DNA of 64,000 nucleotides from Skeletonema tropicum (lineage: Eukaryota > Bacillariophyta > Thalassiosirophyceae > Thalassiosirales > Thalassiosiraceae). The stretch's first letter is position 1, and each line of letters starts with the position of its first letter. The stretch is taken from contig CM074143.1 of the NCBI GenBank assembly GCA_037178625.1, positions 2,046,001 to 2,110,000 of the forward strand. Reading direction: 5' to 3'. This document shows positions 30,245-44,230 of this stretch, piece after piece. The notes under the pieces were generated by a model. The model ran no database searches, was not told the DNA's origin, and worked only from the letters and a program-made list of their open reading frames with translations. A program made the translations under genes and the position numbers.

Positions 30245-30685
30245 GTAAGTTCCTTCTTGCAGTTGCAGGCGGGACAAAGGTCTTTCGATTTCAAAGGAAG
30301 ATACAGATGCAACTGATAAAAGGTTGGACTTTCTGCCAATGCCAATACCAATACGTGGTGCACAAGTGCTGGTAAAAGAGATGAAAAGAGTGGCAACAAT
30401 CGTTACAATGAAAGATAATGCAGCATGTCACTCTTGCGACGAGTTTTCAGGAATTGTTTTTACTATTGGATAAGAATATTTGAACGTGACCTGACGTGCA
30501 GTTGCACACACATTTGCTCCTACCAGATAGTAGAGTGCTTTTGAAAGTTCTCTCTCTGATTGCCCTTACCCTTAGCCACCAACACCAACACTCTTAACTA
30601 CTCCAACACTCACATTTGCTCCTACAGATAAGAGTGCATTTGAAAATTCTCCTCCTGATTGCCCCCAGCCGCCAACACTCTTAAC

Positions 30686-31310
30686 CTACTCCTCATCAAA
30701 GAAATCATACTCCTCATCCTCATCATCGTCATCGTCATCGCCGACGAAGCCAAGGTCTTTGACGACAACGCGTTTTGCTACGCATCTGCGGCTGCGCCTT
30801 TTCTGATTCTTCCAGCGATTGATTTTTTTCCCATTCTTGCGCTTACTCGAGTTGCTCCAGCTTTTGCTCCAGCTAGTAACCCATTTGCATCTACGGGCCC
30901 TGAGGCAACGCTTCTTTCCGCGGCCCCTGCATTGAACGGCTAGGAAAATTGGGTCATCCTCGGACTCGAACTCCTCGGACGGAGCGGTAATTCCCTCACC
31001 GTCATATTCAAATTCAAATCCACTAACAGGAAACTCGTCGGACGGAGCAGTAATTCCCTCACCGTCATTTTCAAATTCAAATCCACTAACAGGATGCTAT
31101 GATGCATATTATACAAGTGAGAGTGAAGTGAGAGGCGTCAGTGATTTGAACTTGAATCAGTAGAAAGGCTGCAAGGCAAGGCAAGGCGAAACACATGAAC
31201 TGAGAACGGAACAAATAACAATGCAAACTTACAGCCACAGCGGCAGAGACAGCTCCTGGAGCGGTTGAGAGAAGAGCTAAGGCGGCGGAGATAATAAGAT
31301 GAAGCTTCAT
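30686..31310 (-). CDS. Array copy 2
   Basis: The coding sequence matches copy 1. A 10-base deletion (CTTATCAAAC) falls inside the intron, leaving 136 nt with both splice sites intact. Five minisatellite copies lie upstream, one with an extra G, and one T is missing just after them. Confidence 0.72.
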
Positions 31311-32025
31311 GATTTTTGAGATATCGTTTAATCTGTTGCTGTTGATAAAATTATGGCAGGATCAAGATGCCAACCCCTCATGAAATGGTTCACGCTGGTG
31401 TTCCAGAAACAGTTCACACTTGTGTCGGTTCACACTTGTGTCGGTTCACACTTGGTGTCGGTTCACACTTGTGTCGGTTCACACTTGTGTTTTCTCATCG
31501 TTCCCCTCTGTAGGAGGCAAAGGCGTGTTGTTCATTTCCCTGTCCAAGCGTGGATGGAGCGTTGACCCGGCCTCGCAGGTACAGGTAAGTTCCTTCTTGC
31601 AGTTGCAGGCGGGACAAAGGTCTTTCGATTTCAAAGGAAGATACAGATGCAACTGATAAAAGGTTGGACTTTCTGCCAATGCCAATACCAATACGTGGTG
31701 CACAAGTGCTGGTAAAAGAGATGAAAAGAGTGGCAACAATCGTTACAATGAAAGATAATGCAGCATGTCACTCTTGCGACGAGTTTTCAGGAATTGTTTT
31801 TACTATTGGATAAGAATATTTGAACGTGACCTGACGTGCAGTTGCACACACATTTGCTCCTACCAGATAGTAGAGTGCTTTTGAAAGTTCTCTCTCTGAT
31901 TGCCCTTACCCTTAGCCACCAACACCAACACTCTTAACTACTCCAACACTCACATTTGCTCCTACAGATAAGAGTGCATTTGAAAATTCTCCTCCTGATT
32001 GCCCCCAGCCGCCAACACTCTTAAC

Positions 32026-32660
32026 CTACTCCTCATCAAAGAAATCATACTCCTCATCCTCATCATCGTCATCGTCATCGCCGACGAAGCCAAGGTCTTT
32101 GACGACAACGCGTTTTGCTACGCATCTGCGGCTGCGCCTTTTCTGATTCTTCCAGCGATTGATTTTTTTCCCATTCTTGCGCTTACTCGAGTTGCTCCAG
32201 CTTTTGCTCCAGCTAGTAACCCATTTGCATCTACGGGCCCTGAGGCAACGCTTCTTTCCGCGGCCCCTGCATTGAACGGCTAGGAAAATTGGGTCATCCT
32301 CGGACTCGAACTCCTCGGACGGAGCGGTAATTCCCTCACCGTCATATTCAAATTCAAATCCACTAACAGGAAACTCGTCGGACGGAGCAGTAATTCCCTC
32401 ACCGTCATTTTCAAATTCAAATCCACTAACAGGATGCTATGATGCATATTATACAAGTGAGAGTGAAGTGAGAGGCGTCAGTGATTTGAACTTGAATCAG
32501 TAGAAAGGCTGCAAGGCAAGGCAAGGCGAAACACATGAACTGACTTATCAAACGAACGGAACAAATAACAATGCAAACTTACAGCCACAGCGGCAGAGAC
32601 AGCTCCTGGAGCGGTTGAGAGAAGAGCTAAGGCGGCGGAGATAATAAGATGAAGCTTCAT
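32026..32660 (-). CDS. Array copy 3
   Basis: No coding difference from copy 1 was noticed. Five upstream minisatellite copies. Confidence 0.73.
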
Positions 32661-33375
32661 GATTTTTGAGATATCGTTTAATCTGTTGCTGTTGATAAAA
32701 TTATGGCAGGATCAAGATGCCAACCCCTCATGAAATGGTTCACGCTGGTGTTCCAGAAACAGTTCACACTTGTGTCGGTTCACACTTGTGTCGGTTCACA
32801 CTTGTGTCGGTTCACACTTGTGTCGGTTCACACTTGTGTTTTTCTCATCGTTCCCCTCTGTAGGAGGCAAAGGCGTGTTGTTCATTTCCCTGTCCAAGCG
32901 TGGATGGAGCGTTGACCCGGCCTCGCAGGTACAGGTAAGTTCCTTCTTGCAGTTGCAGGCGGGACAAAGGTCTTTCGATTTCAAAGGAAGATACAGATGC
33001 AACTGATAAAAGGTTGGACTTTCTGCCAATGCCAATACCAATACGTGGTGCACAAGTGCTGGTAAAAGAGATGAAAAGAGTGGCAACAATCGTTACAATG
33101 AAAGATAATGCAGCATGTCACTCTTGCGACGAGTTTTCAGGAATTGTTTTTACTATTGGATAAGAATATTTGAACGTGACCTGACGTGCAGTTGCACACA
33201 CATTTGCTCCTACCAGATAGTAGAGTGCTTTTGAAAGTTCTCTCTCTGATTGCCCTTACCCTTAGCCACCAACACCAACACTCTTAACTACTCCAACACT
33301 CACATTTGCTCCTACAGATAAGAGTGCATTTGAAAATTCTCCTCCTGATTGCCCCCAGCCGCCAACACTCTTAAC

Positions 33376-34010
33376 CTACTCCTCATCAAAGAAATCATAC
33401 TCCTCATCCTCATCATCGTCATCGTCATCGCCGACGAAGCCAAGGTCTTTGACGACAACGCGTTTTGCTACGCATCTGCGGCTGCGCCTTTTCTGATTCT
33501 TCCAGCGATTGATTTTTTTCCCATTCTTGCGCTTACTCGAGTTGCTCCAGCTTTTGCTCCAGCTAGTAACCCATTTGCATCTACGGGCCCTGAGGCAACG
33601 CTTCTTTCCGCGGCCCCTGCATTGAACGGCTAGGAAAATTGGGTCATCCTCGGACTCGAACTCCTCGGACGGAGCGGTAATTCCCTCACCGTCATATTCA
33701 AATTCAAATCCACTAACAGGAAACTCGTCGGACGGAGCAGTAATTCCCTCACCGTCATTTTCAAATTCAAATCCACTAACAGGATGCTATGATGCATATT
33801 ATACAAGTGAGAGTGAAGTGAGAGGCGTCAGTGATTTGAACTTGAATCAGTAGAAAGGCTGCAAGGCAAGGCAAGGCGAAACACATGAACTGACTTATCA
33901 AACGAACGGAACAAATAACAATGCAAACTTACAGCCACAGCGGCAGAGACAGCTCCTGGAGCGGTTGAGAGAAGAGCTAAGGCGGCGGAGATAATAAGAT
34001 GAAGCTTCAT
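33376..34010 (-). CDS. Array copy 4
   Basis: No coding difference from copy 1 was noticed. Five upstream minisatellite copies. Confidence 0.73.
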
Positions 34011-34725
34011 GATTTTTGAGATATCGTTTAATCTGTTGCTGTTGATAAAATTATGGCAGGATCAAGATGCCAACCCCTCATGAAATGGTTCACGCTGGTG
34101 TTCCAGAAACAGTTCACACTTGTGTCGGTTCACACTTGTGTCGGTTCACACTTGTGTCGGTTCACACTTGTGTCGGTTCACACTTGTGTTTTTCTCATCG
34201 TTCCCCTCTGTAGGAGGCAAAGGCGTGTTGTTCATTTCCCTGTCCAAGCGTGGATGGAGCGTTGACCCGGCCTCGCAGGTACAGGTAAGTTCCTTCTTGC
34301 AGTTGCAGGCGGGACAAAGGTCTTTCGATTTCAAAGGAAGATACAGATGCAACTGATAAAAGGTTGGACTTTCTGCCAATGCCAATACCAATACGTGGTG
34401 CACAAGTGCTGGTAAAAGAGATGAAAAGAGTGGCAACAATCGTTACAATGAAAGATAATGCAGCATGTCACTCTTGCGACGAGTTTTCAGGAATTGTTTT
34501 TACTATTGGATAAGAATATTTGAACGTGACCTGACGTGCAGTTGCACACACATTTGCTCCTACCAGATAGTAGAGTGCTTTTGAAAGTTCTCTCTCTGAT
34601 TGCCCTTACCCTTAGCCACCAACACCAACACTCTTAACTACTCCAACACTCACATTTGCTCCTACAGATAAGAGTGCATTTGAAAATTCTCCTCCTGATT
34701 GCCCCCAGCCGCCAACACTCTTAAC

Positions 34726-35360
34726 CTACTCCTCATCAAAGAAATCATACTCCTCATCCTCATCATCGTCATCGTCATCGCCGACGAAGCCAAGGTCTTT
34801 GACGACAACGCGTTTTGCTACGCATCTGCGGCTGCGCCTTTTCTGATTCTTCCAGCGATTGATTTTTTTCCCATTCTTGCGCTTACTCGAGTTGCTCCAG
34901 CTTTTGCTCCAGCTAGTAACCCATTTGCATCTACGGGCCCTGAGGCAACGCTTCTTTCCGCGGCCCCTGCATTGAACGGCTAGGAAAATTGGGTCATCCT
35001 CGGACTCGAACTCCTCGGACGGAGCGGTAATTCCCTCACCGTCATATTCAAATTCAAATCCACTAACAGGAAACTCGTCGGACGGAGCAGTAATTCCCTC
35101 ACCGTCATTTTCAAATTCAAATCCACTAACAGGATGCTATGATGCATATTATACAAGTGAGAGTGAAGTGAGAGGCGTCAGTGATTTGAACTTGAATCAG
35201 TAGAAAGGCTGCAAGGCAAGGCAAGGCGAAACACATGAACTGACTTATCAAACGAACGGAACAAATAACAATGCAAACTTACAGCCACAGCGGCAGAGAC
35301 AGCTCCTGGAGCGGTTGAGAGAAGAGCTAAGGCGGCGGAGATAATAAGATGAAGCTTCAT
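34726..35360 (-). CDS. Array copy 5
   Basis: Coding sequence as copy 1. This is the first of a run of units with six upstream minisatellite copies. Confidence 0.73.
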
Positions 35361-36091
35361 GATTTTTGAGATATCGTTTAATCTGTTGCTGTTGATAAAA
35401 TTATGGCAGGATCAAGATGCCAACCCCTCATGAAATGGTTCACGCTGGTGTTCCAGAAACAGTTCACACTTGTGTCGGTTCACACTTGTGTCGGTTCACA
35501 CTTGTGTCGGTTCACACTTGTGTCGGTTCACACTTGTGTCGGTTCACACTTGTGTTTTTCTCATCGTTCCCCTCTGTAGGAGGCAAAGGCGTGTTGTTCA
35601 TTTCCCTGTCCAAGCGTGGATGGAGCGTTGACCCGGCCTCGCAGGTACAGGTAAGTTCCTTCTTGCAGTTGCAGGCGGGACAAAGGTCTTTCGATTTCAA
35701 AGGAAGATACAGATGCAACTGATAAAAGGTTGGACTTTCTGCCAATGCCAATACCAATACGTGGTGCACAAGTGCTGGTAAAAGAGATGAAAAGAGTGGC
35801 AACAATCGTTACAATGAAAGATAATGCAGCATGTCACTCTTGCGACGAGTTTTCAGGAATTGTTTTTACTATTGGATAAGAATATTTGAACGTGACCTGA
35901 CGTGCAGTTGCACACACATTTGCTCCTACCAGATAGTAGAGTGCTTTTGAAAGTTCTCTCTCTGATTGCCCTTACCCTTAGCCACCAACACCAACACTCT
36001 TAACTACTCCAACACTCACATTTGCTCCTACAGATAAGAGTGCATTTGAAAATTCTCCTCCTGATTGCCCCCAGCCGCCAACACTCTTAAC

Positions 36092-36726
36092 CTACTCCTC
36101 ATCAAAGAAATCATACTCCTCATCCTCATCATCGTCATCGTCATCGCCGACGAAGCCAAGGTCTTTGACGACAACGCGTTTTGCTACGCATCTGCGGCTG
36201 CGCCTTTTCTGATTCTTCCAGCGATTGATTTTTTTCCCATTCTTGCGCTTACTCGAGTTGCTCCAGCTTTTGCTCCAGCTAGTAACCCATTTGCATCTAC
36301 GGGCCCTGAGGCAACGCTTCTTTCCGCGGCCCCTGCATTGAACGGCTAGGAAAATTGGGTCATCCTCGGACTCGAACTCCTCGGACGGAGCGGTAATTCC
36401 CTCACCGTCATATTCAAATTCAAATCCACCAACAGGAAACTCGTCGGACGGAGCAGTAATTCCCTCACCGTCATTTTCAAATTCAAATCCACTAACAGGA
36501 TGCTATGATGCATATTATACAAGTGAGAGTGAAGTGAGAGGCGTCAGTGATTTGAACTTGAATCAGTAGAAAGGCTGCAAGGCAAGGCAAGGCGAAACAC
36601 ATGAACTGACTTATCAAACGAACGGAACAAATAACAATGCAAACTTACAGCCACAGCGGCAGAGACAGCTCCTGGAGCGGTTGAGAGAAGAGCTAAGGCG
36701 GCGGAGATAATAAGATGAAGCTTCAT
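36092..36726 (-). CDS. Array copy 6 (Ser to Gly in second acidic repeat)
   Basis: A single base change makes the second repeat VGGFEF instead of VSGFEF, a variant shared with copies 7, 8 and 9. Six upstream minisatellite copies. Confidence 0.73.
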
Positions 36727-37457
36727 GATTTTTGAGATATCGTTTAATCTGTTGCTGTTGATAAAATTATGGCAGGATCAAGATGCCAACCCCTCATGAA
36801 ATGGTTCACGCTGGTGTTCCAGAAACAGTTCACACTTGTGTCGGTTCACACTTGTGTCGGTTCACACTTGTGTCGGTTCACACTTGTGTCGGTTCACACT
36901 TGTGTCGGTTCACACTTGTGTTTTTCTCATCGTTCCCCTCTGTAGGAGGCAAAGGCGTGTTGTTCATTTCCCTGTCCAAGCGTGGATGGAGCGTTGACCC
37001 GGCCTCGCAGGTACAGGTAAGTTCCTTCTTGCAGTTGCAGGCGGGACAAAGGTCTTTCGATTTCAAAGGAAGATACAGATGCAACTGATAAAAGGTTGGA
37101 CTTTCTGCCAATGCCAATACCAATACGTGGTGCACAAGTGCTGGTAAAAGAGATGAAAAGAGTGGCAACAATCGTTACAATGAAAGATAATGCAGCATGT
37201 CACTCTTGCGACGAGTTTTCAGGAATTGTTTTTACTATTGGATAAGAATATTTGAACGTGACCTGACGTGCAGTTGCACACACATTTGCTCCTACCAGAT
37301 AGTAGAGTGCTTTTGAAAGTTCTCTCTCTGATTGCCCTTACCCTTAGCCACCAACACCAACACTCTTAACTACTCCAACACTCACATTTGCTCCTACAGA
37401 TAAGAGTGCATTTGAAAATTCTCCTCCTGATTGCCCCCAGCCGCCAACACTCTTAAC

Positions 37458-38092
37458 CTACTCCTCATCAAAGAAATCATACTCCTCATCCTCATCATCG
37501 TCATCGTCATCGCCGACGAAGCCAAGGTCTTTGACGACAACGCGTTTTGCTACGCATCTGCGGCTGCGCCTTTTCTGATTCTTCCAGCGATTGATTTTTT
37601 TCCCATTCTTGCGCTTACTCGAGTTGCTCCAGCTTTTGCTCCAGCTAGTAACCCATTTGCATCTACGGGCCCTGAGGCAACGCTTCTTTCCGCGGCCCCT
37701 GCATTGAACGGCTAGGAAAATTGGGTCATCCTCGGACTCGAACTCCTCGGACGGAGCGGTAATTCCCTCACCGTCATATTCAAATTCAAATCCACCAACA
37801 GGAAACTCGTCGGACGGAGCAGTAATTCCCTCACCGTCATTTTCAAATTCAAATCCACTAACAGGATGCTATGATGCATATTATACAAGTGAGAGTGAAG
37901 TGAGAGGCGTCAGTGATTTGAACTTGAATCAGTAGAAAGGCTGCAAGGCAAGGCAAGGCGAAACACATGAACTGACTTATCAAACGAACGGAACAAATAA
38001 CAATGCAAACTTACAGCCACAGCGGCAGAGACAGCTCCTGGAGCGGTTGAGAGAAGAGCTAAGGCGGCGGAGATAATAAGATGAAGCTTCAT
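37458..38092 (-). CDS. Array copy 7 (Ser to Gly variant)
   Basis: It carries the same VGGFEF variant as copy 6 and six upstream minisatellite copies, so copies 6 and 7 are probably a recent duplication. Confidence 0.73.
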
Positions 38093-38823
38093 GATTTTTG
38101 AGATATCGTTTAATCTGTTGCTGTTGATAAAATTATGGCAGGATCAAGATGCCAACCCCTCATGAAATGGTTCACGCTGGTGTTCCAGAAACAGTTCACA
38201 CTTGTGTCGGTTCACACTTGTGTCGGTTCACACTTGTGTCGGTTCACACTTGTGTCGGTTCACACTTGTGTCGGTTCACACTTGTGTTTTTCTCATCGTT
38301 CCCCTCTGTAGGAGGCAAAGGCGTGTTGTTCATTTCCCTGTCCAAGCGTGGATGGAGCGTTGACCCGGCCTCGCAGGTACAGGTAAGTTCCTTCTTGCAG
38401 TTGCAGGCGGGACAAAGGTCTTTCGATTTCAAAGGAAGATACAGATGCAACTGATAAAAGGTTGGACTTTCTGCCAATGCCAATACCAATACGTGGTGCA
38501 CAAGTGCTGGTAAAAGAGATGAAAAGAGTGGCAACAATCGTTACAATGAAAGATAATGCAGCATGTCACTCTTGCGACGAGTTTTCAGGAATTGTTTTTA
38601 CTATTGGATAAGAATATTTGAACGTGACCTGACGTGCAGTTGCACACACATTTGCTCCTACCAGATAGTAGAGTGCTTTTGAAAGTTCTCTCTCTGATTG
38701 CCCTTACCCTTAGCCACCAACACCAACACTCTTAACTACTCCAACACTCACATTTGCTCCTACAGATAAGAGTGCATTTGAAAATTCTCCTCCTGATTGC
38801 CCCCAGCCGCCAACACTCTTAAC

Positions 38824-39458
38824 CTACTCCTCATCAAAGAAATCATACTCCTCATCCTCATCATCGTCATCGTCATCGCCGACGAAGCCAAGGTCTTTGA
38901 CGACAACGCGTTTTGCTACGCATCTGCGGCTGCGCCTTTTCTGATTCTTCCAGCGATTGATTTTTTTCCCATTCTTGCGCTTACTCGAGTTGCTCCAGCT
39001 TTTGCTCCAGCTAGTAACCCATTTGCATCTACGGGCCCTGAGGCAACGCTTCTTTCCGCGGCCCCTGCATTGAACGGCTAGGAAAATTGGGTCATCCTCG
39101 GACTCGAACTCCTCGGACGGAGCGGTAATTCCCTCACCGTCATATTCAAATTCAAATCCACCAACAGGAAACTCGTCGGACGGAGCAGTAATTCCCTCAC
39201 CGTCATTTTCAAATTCAAATCCACTAACAGGATGCTATGATGCATATTATACAAGTGAGAGTGAAGTGAGAGGCGTCAGTGATTTGAACTTGAATCAGTA
39301 GAAAGGCTGCAAGGCAAGGCAAGGCGAAACACATGAACTGACTTATCAAACGAACGGAACAAATAACAATGCAAACTTACAGCCACAGCGGCAGAGACAG
39401 CTCCTGGAGCGGTTGAGAGAAGAGCTAAGGCGGCGGAGATAATAAGATGAAGCTTCAT
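38824..39458 (-). CDS. Array copy 8 (Ser to Gly variant)
   Basis: It has the VGGFEF variant, but only five upstream minisatellite copies. A private C to T lies in the upstream flank at about 39780. Confidence 0.73.
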
Positions 39459-40173
39459 GATTTTTGAGATATCGTTTAATCTGTTGCTGTTGATAAAATT
39501 ATGGCAGGATCAAGATGCCAACCCCTCATGAAATGGTTCACGCTGGTGTTCCAGAAACAGTTCACACTTGTGTCGGTTCACACTTGTGTCGGTTCACACT
39601 TGTGTCGGTTCACACTTGTGTCGGTTCACACTTGTGTTTTTCTCATCGTTCCCCTCTGTAGGAGGCAAAGGCGTGTTGTTCATTTCCCTGTCCAAGCGTG
39701 GATGGAGCGTTGACCCGGCCTCGCAGGTACAGGTAAGTTCCTTCTTGCAGTTGCAGGCGGGACAAAGGTCTTTCGATTTTAAAGGAAGATACAGATGCAA
39801 CTGATAAAAGGTTGGACTTTCTGCCAATGCCAATACCAATACGTGGTGCACAAGTGCTGGTAAAAGAGATGAAAAGAGTGGCAACAATCGTTACAATGAA
39901 AGATAATGCAGCATGTCACTCTTGCGACGAGTTTTCAGGAATTGTTTTTACTATTGGATAAGAATATTTGAACGTGACCTGACGTGCAGTTGCACACACA
40001 TTTGCTCCTACCAGATAGTAGAGTGCTTTTGAAAGTTCTCTCTCTGATTGCCCTTACCCTTAGCCACCAACACCAACACTCTTAACTACTCCAACACTCA
40101 CATTTGCTCCTACAGATAAGAGTGCATTTGAAAATTCTCCTCCTGATTGCCCCCAGCCGCCAACACTCTTAAC

Positions 40174-40808
40174 CTACTCCTCATCAAAGAAATCATACTC
40201 CTCATCCTCATCATCGTCATCGTCATCGCCGACGAAGCCAAGGTCTTTGACGACAACGCGTTTTGCTACGCATCTGCGGCTGCGCCTTTTCTGATTCTTC
40301 CAGCGATTGATTTTTTTCCCATTCTTGCGCTTACTCGAGTTGCTCCAGCTTTTGCTCCAGCTAGTAACCCATTTGCATCTACGGGCCCTGAGGCAACGCT
40401 TCTTTCCGCGGCCCCTGCATTGAACGGCTAGGAAAATTGGGTCATCCTCGGACTCGAACTCCTCGGACGGAGCGGTAATTCCCTCACCGTCATATTCAAA
40501 TTCAAATCCACCAACAGGAAACTCGTCGGACGGAGCAGTAATTCCCTCACCGTCATTTTCAAATTCAAATCCACTAACAGGATGCTATGATGCATATTAT
40601 ACAAGTGAGAGTGAAGTGAGAGGCGTCAGTGATTTGAACTTGAATCAGTAGAAAGGCTGCAAGGCAAGGCAAGGCGAAACACATGAACTGACTTATCAAA
40701 CGAACGGAACAAATAACAATGCAAACTTACAGCCACAGCGGCAGAGACAGCTCCTGGAGCGGTTGAGAGAAGAGCTAAGGCGGCGGAGATAATAAGATGA
40801 AGCTTCAT
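40174..40808 (-). CDS. Array copy 9 (Ser to Gly variant)
   Basis: This is the last of the four consecutive VGGFEF copies. Five upstream minisatellite copies. Confidence 0.73.
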
Positions 40809-41523
40809 GATTTTTGAGATATCGTTTAATCTGTTGCTGTTGATAAAATTATGGCAGGATCAAGATGCCAACCCCTCATGAAATGGTTCACGCTGGTGTT
40901 CCAGAAACAGTTCACACTTGTGTCGGTTCACACTTGTGTCGGTTCACACTTGTGTCGGTTCACACTTGTGTCGGTTCACACTTGTGTTTTTCTCATCGTT
41001 CCCCTCTGTAGGAGGCAAAGGCGTGTTGTTCATTTCCCTGTCCAAGCGTGGATGGAGCGTTGACCCGGCCTCGCAGGTACAGGTAAGTTCCTTCTTGCAG
41101 TTGCAGGCGGGACAAAGGTCTTTCGATTTCAAAGGAAGATACAGATGCAACTGATAAAAGGTTGGACTTTCTGCCAATGCCAATACCAATACGTGGTGCA
41201 CAAGTGCTGGTAAAAGAGATGAAAAGAGTGGCAACAATCGTTACAATGAAAGATAATGCAGCATGTCACTCTTGCGACGAGTTTTCAGGAATTGTTTTTA
41301 CTATTGGATAAGAATATTTGAACGTGACCTGACGTGCAGTTGCACACACATTTGCTCCTACCAGATAGTAGAGTGCTTTTGAAAGTTCTCTCTCTGATTG
41401 CCCTTACCCTTAGCCACCAACACCAACACTCTTAACTACTCCAACACTCACATTTGCTCCTACAGATAAGAGTGCATTTGAAAATTCTCCTCCTGATTGC
41501 CCCCAGCCGCCAACACTCTTAAC

Positions 41524-42158
41524 CTACTCCTCATCAAAGAAATCATACTCCTCATCCTCATCATCGTCATCGTCATCGCCGACGAAGCCAAGGTCTTTGA
41601 CGACAACGCGTTTTGCTACGCATCTGCGGCTGCGCCTTTTCTGATTCTTCCAGCGATTGATTTTTTTCCCATTCTTGCGCTTACTCGAGTTGCTCCAGCT
41701 TTTGCTCCAGCTAGTAACCCATTTGCATTTACGGGCCCTGAGGCAACGCTTCTTTCCGCGGCCCCTGCATTGAACGGCTAGGAAAATTGGGTCATCCTCG
41801 GACTCGAACTCCTCGGACGGAGCGGTAATTCCCTCACCGTCATATTCAAATTCAAATCCACTAACAGGAAACTCGTCGGACGGAGCAGTAATTCCCTCAC
41901 CGTCATTTTCAAATTCAAATCCACTAACAGGATGCTATGATGCATATTATACAAGTGAGAGTGAAGTGAGAGGCGTCAGTGATTTGAACTTGAATCAGTA
42001 GAAAGGCTGCAAGGCAAGGCAAGGCGAAACACATGAACTGACTTATCAAACGAACGGAACAAATAACAATGCAAACTTACAGCCACAGCGGCAGAGACAG
42101 CTCCTGGAGCGGTTGAGAGAAGAGCTAAGGCGGCGGAGATAATAAGATGAAGCTTCAT
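41524..42158 (-). CDS. Array copy 10 (Arg to Lys in the core)
   Basis: A private change turns RARRCKW into RARKCKW, conserving charge beside the third Cys. The second repeat returns to VSGFEF. Six upstream minisatellite copies, and one T to G in the upstream flank near 42660. Confidence 0.73.
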
Positions 42159-42895
42159 GATTTTTGAGATATCGTTTAATCTGTTGCTGTTGATAAAATT
42201 ATGGCAGGATCAAGATGCCAACCCCTCATGAAATGGTTCACGCTGGTGTTCCAGAAACAGTTCACACTTGTGTCGGTTCACACTTGTGTCGGTTCACACT
42301 TGTGTCGGTTCACACTTGTGTCGGTTCACACTTGTGTCGGTTCACACTTGTGTTTTTCTCATCGTTCCCCTCTGTAGGAGGCAAAGGCGTGTTGTTCATT
42401 TCCCTGTCCAAGCGTGGATGGAGCGTTGACCCGGCCTCGCAGGTACAGGTAAGTTCCTTCTTGCAGTTGCAGGCGGGACAAAGGTCTTTCGATTTCAAAG
42501 GAAGATACAGATGCAACTGATAAAAGGTTGGACTTTCTGCCAATGCCAATACCAATACGTGGTGCACAAGTGCTGGTAAAAGAGATGAAAAGAGTGGCAA
42601 CAATCGTTACAATGAAAGATAATGCAGCATGTCACTCTTGCGACGAGTTTTCAGGAATTGGTTTTACTATTGGATAAGAATATTTGAACGTGACCTGACG
42701 TGCAGTTGCACACACATTTGCTCCTACCAGATAGTAGAGTGCTTTTGAAAGTTCTCTCTCTGATTGCCCTTACCCTTAGCCACCAACACCAACACTCTTA
42801 ACTACTCCAACACTCACATTTGCTCCTACTCCTACAGATAAGAGTGCATTTGAAAATTCTCCTCCTGATTGCCCCCAGCCGCCAACACTCTTAAC

Positions 42896-43531
42896 CTACT
42901 CCTCATCAAAGAAATCATACTCCTCATCCTCATCATCGTCATCGTCATCGCCGACGAAGCCAAGGTCTTTGACGACAACGCGTTTTGCTACGCATCTGCG
43001 GCTGCGCCTTTTCTGATTCTTCCAGCGATTGATTTTTTTCCCATTCTTGCGCTTACTCGAGTTGCTCCAGCTTTTGCTCCAGCTAGTAACCCATTTGCAT
43101 CTACGGGCCCTGAGGCAACGCTTCTTTCCGCGGCCCCTGCATTGAACGGCTAGGAAAAATTGGGTCATCCTCGGACTCGAACTCCTCGGACGGAGCGGTA
43201 ATTCCCTCACCGTCATATTCAAATTTAAATCCACTAACAGGAAACTCGTCGGACGGAGCAGTAATTCCCTCACCGTCATTTTCAAATTCAAATCCACTAA
43301 CAGGATGCTATGATGCATATTATACAAGTGAGAGTGAAGTGAGAGGCGTCAGTGATTTGAACTTGAATCAGTAGAAAGGCTGCAAGGCAAGGCAAGGCGA
43401 AACACATGAACTGACTTATCAAACGAACGGAACAAATAACAATGCAAACTTACAGCCACAGCGGCAGAGACAGCTCCTGGAGCGGTTGAGAGAAGAGCTA
43501 AGGCGGCGGAGATAATAAGATGAAGCTTCAT
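42896..43531 (-). pseudogene. Array copy 11, frameshifted in exon 2
   Basis: One extra A in the run at about 43155-43159 shifts the frame after DDPIF. The spliced product would lose the whole Cys/Trp core and acidic tail, ending about 20 codons later. It also has a Glu to Lys change (FKFEYD) shared with copy 15. The shift creates a long artefactual open frame across the intron. A 6-base insertion (TCCTAC) sits in the 3' flank. Four upstream minisatellite copies. Confidence 0.75.
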
Positions 43532-44230
43532 GATTTTTGAGATATCGTTTAATCTGTTGCTGTTGATAAAATTATGGCAGGATCAAGATGCCAACCCCTC
43601 ATGAAATGGTTCACGCTGGTGTTCCAGAAACAGTTCACACTTGTGTCGGTTCACACTTGTGTCGGTTCACACTTGTGTCGGTTCACACTTGTGTTTTTCT
43701 CATCGTTCCCCTCTGTAGGAGGCAAAGGCGTGTTGTTCATTTCCCTGTCCAAGCGTGGATGGAGCGTTGACCCGGCCTCGCAGGTACAGGTAAGTTCCTT
43801 CTTGCAGTTGCAGGCGGGACAAAGGTCTTTCGATTTCAAAGGAAGATACAGATGCAACTGATAAAAGGTTGGACTTTCTGCCAATGCCAATACCAATACG
43901 TGGTGCACAAGTGCTGGTAAAAGAGATGAAAAGAGTGGCAACAATCGTTACAATGAAAGATAATGCAGCATGTCACTCTTGCGACGAGTTTTCAGGAATT
44001 GTTTTTACTATTGGATAAGAATATTTGAACGTGACCTGACGTGCAGTTGCACACACATTTGCTCCTACCAGATAGTAGAGTGCTTTTGAAAGTTCTCTCT
44101 CTGATTGCCCTTACCCTTAGCCACCAACACCAACACTCTTAACTACTCCAACACTCACATTTGCTCCTACAGATAAGAGTGCATTTGAAAATTCTCCTCC
44201 TGATTGCCCCCAGCCGCCAACACTCTTAAC

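Noticed and set aside
30106..30399. Minus-strand 97-codon ORF (MLPLFSSLLPALV...) in every unit, resembling a signal peptide
   Set aside because: It runs through the minisatellite and the splice-like module, and its C-terminus changes with minisatellite copy number. Beta and alpha do not preserve it well. Kept only as a remote possibility.
42896..43327. 143-codon unbroken minus ORF in copy 11
   Set aside because: It joins intron and exon 2 in one frame only because of a single inserted A; the other copies lack it.
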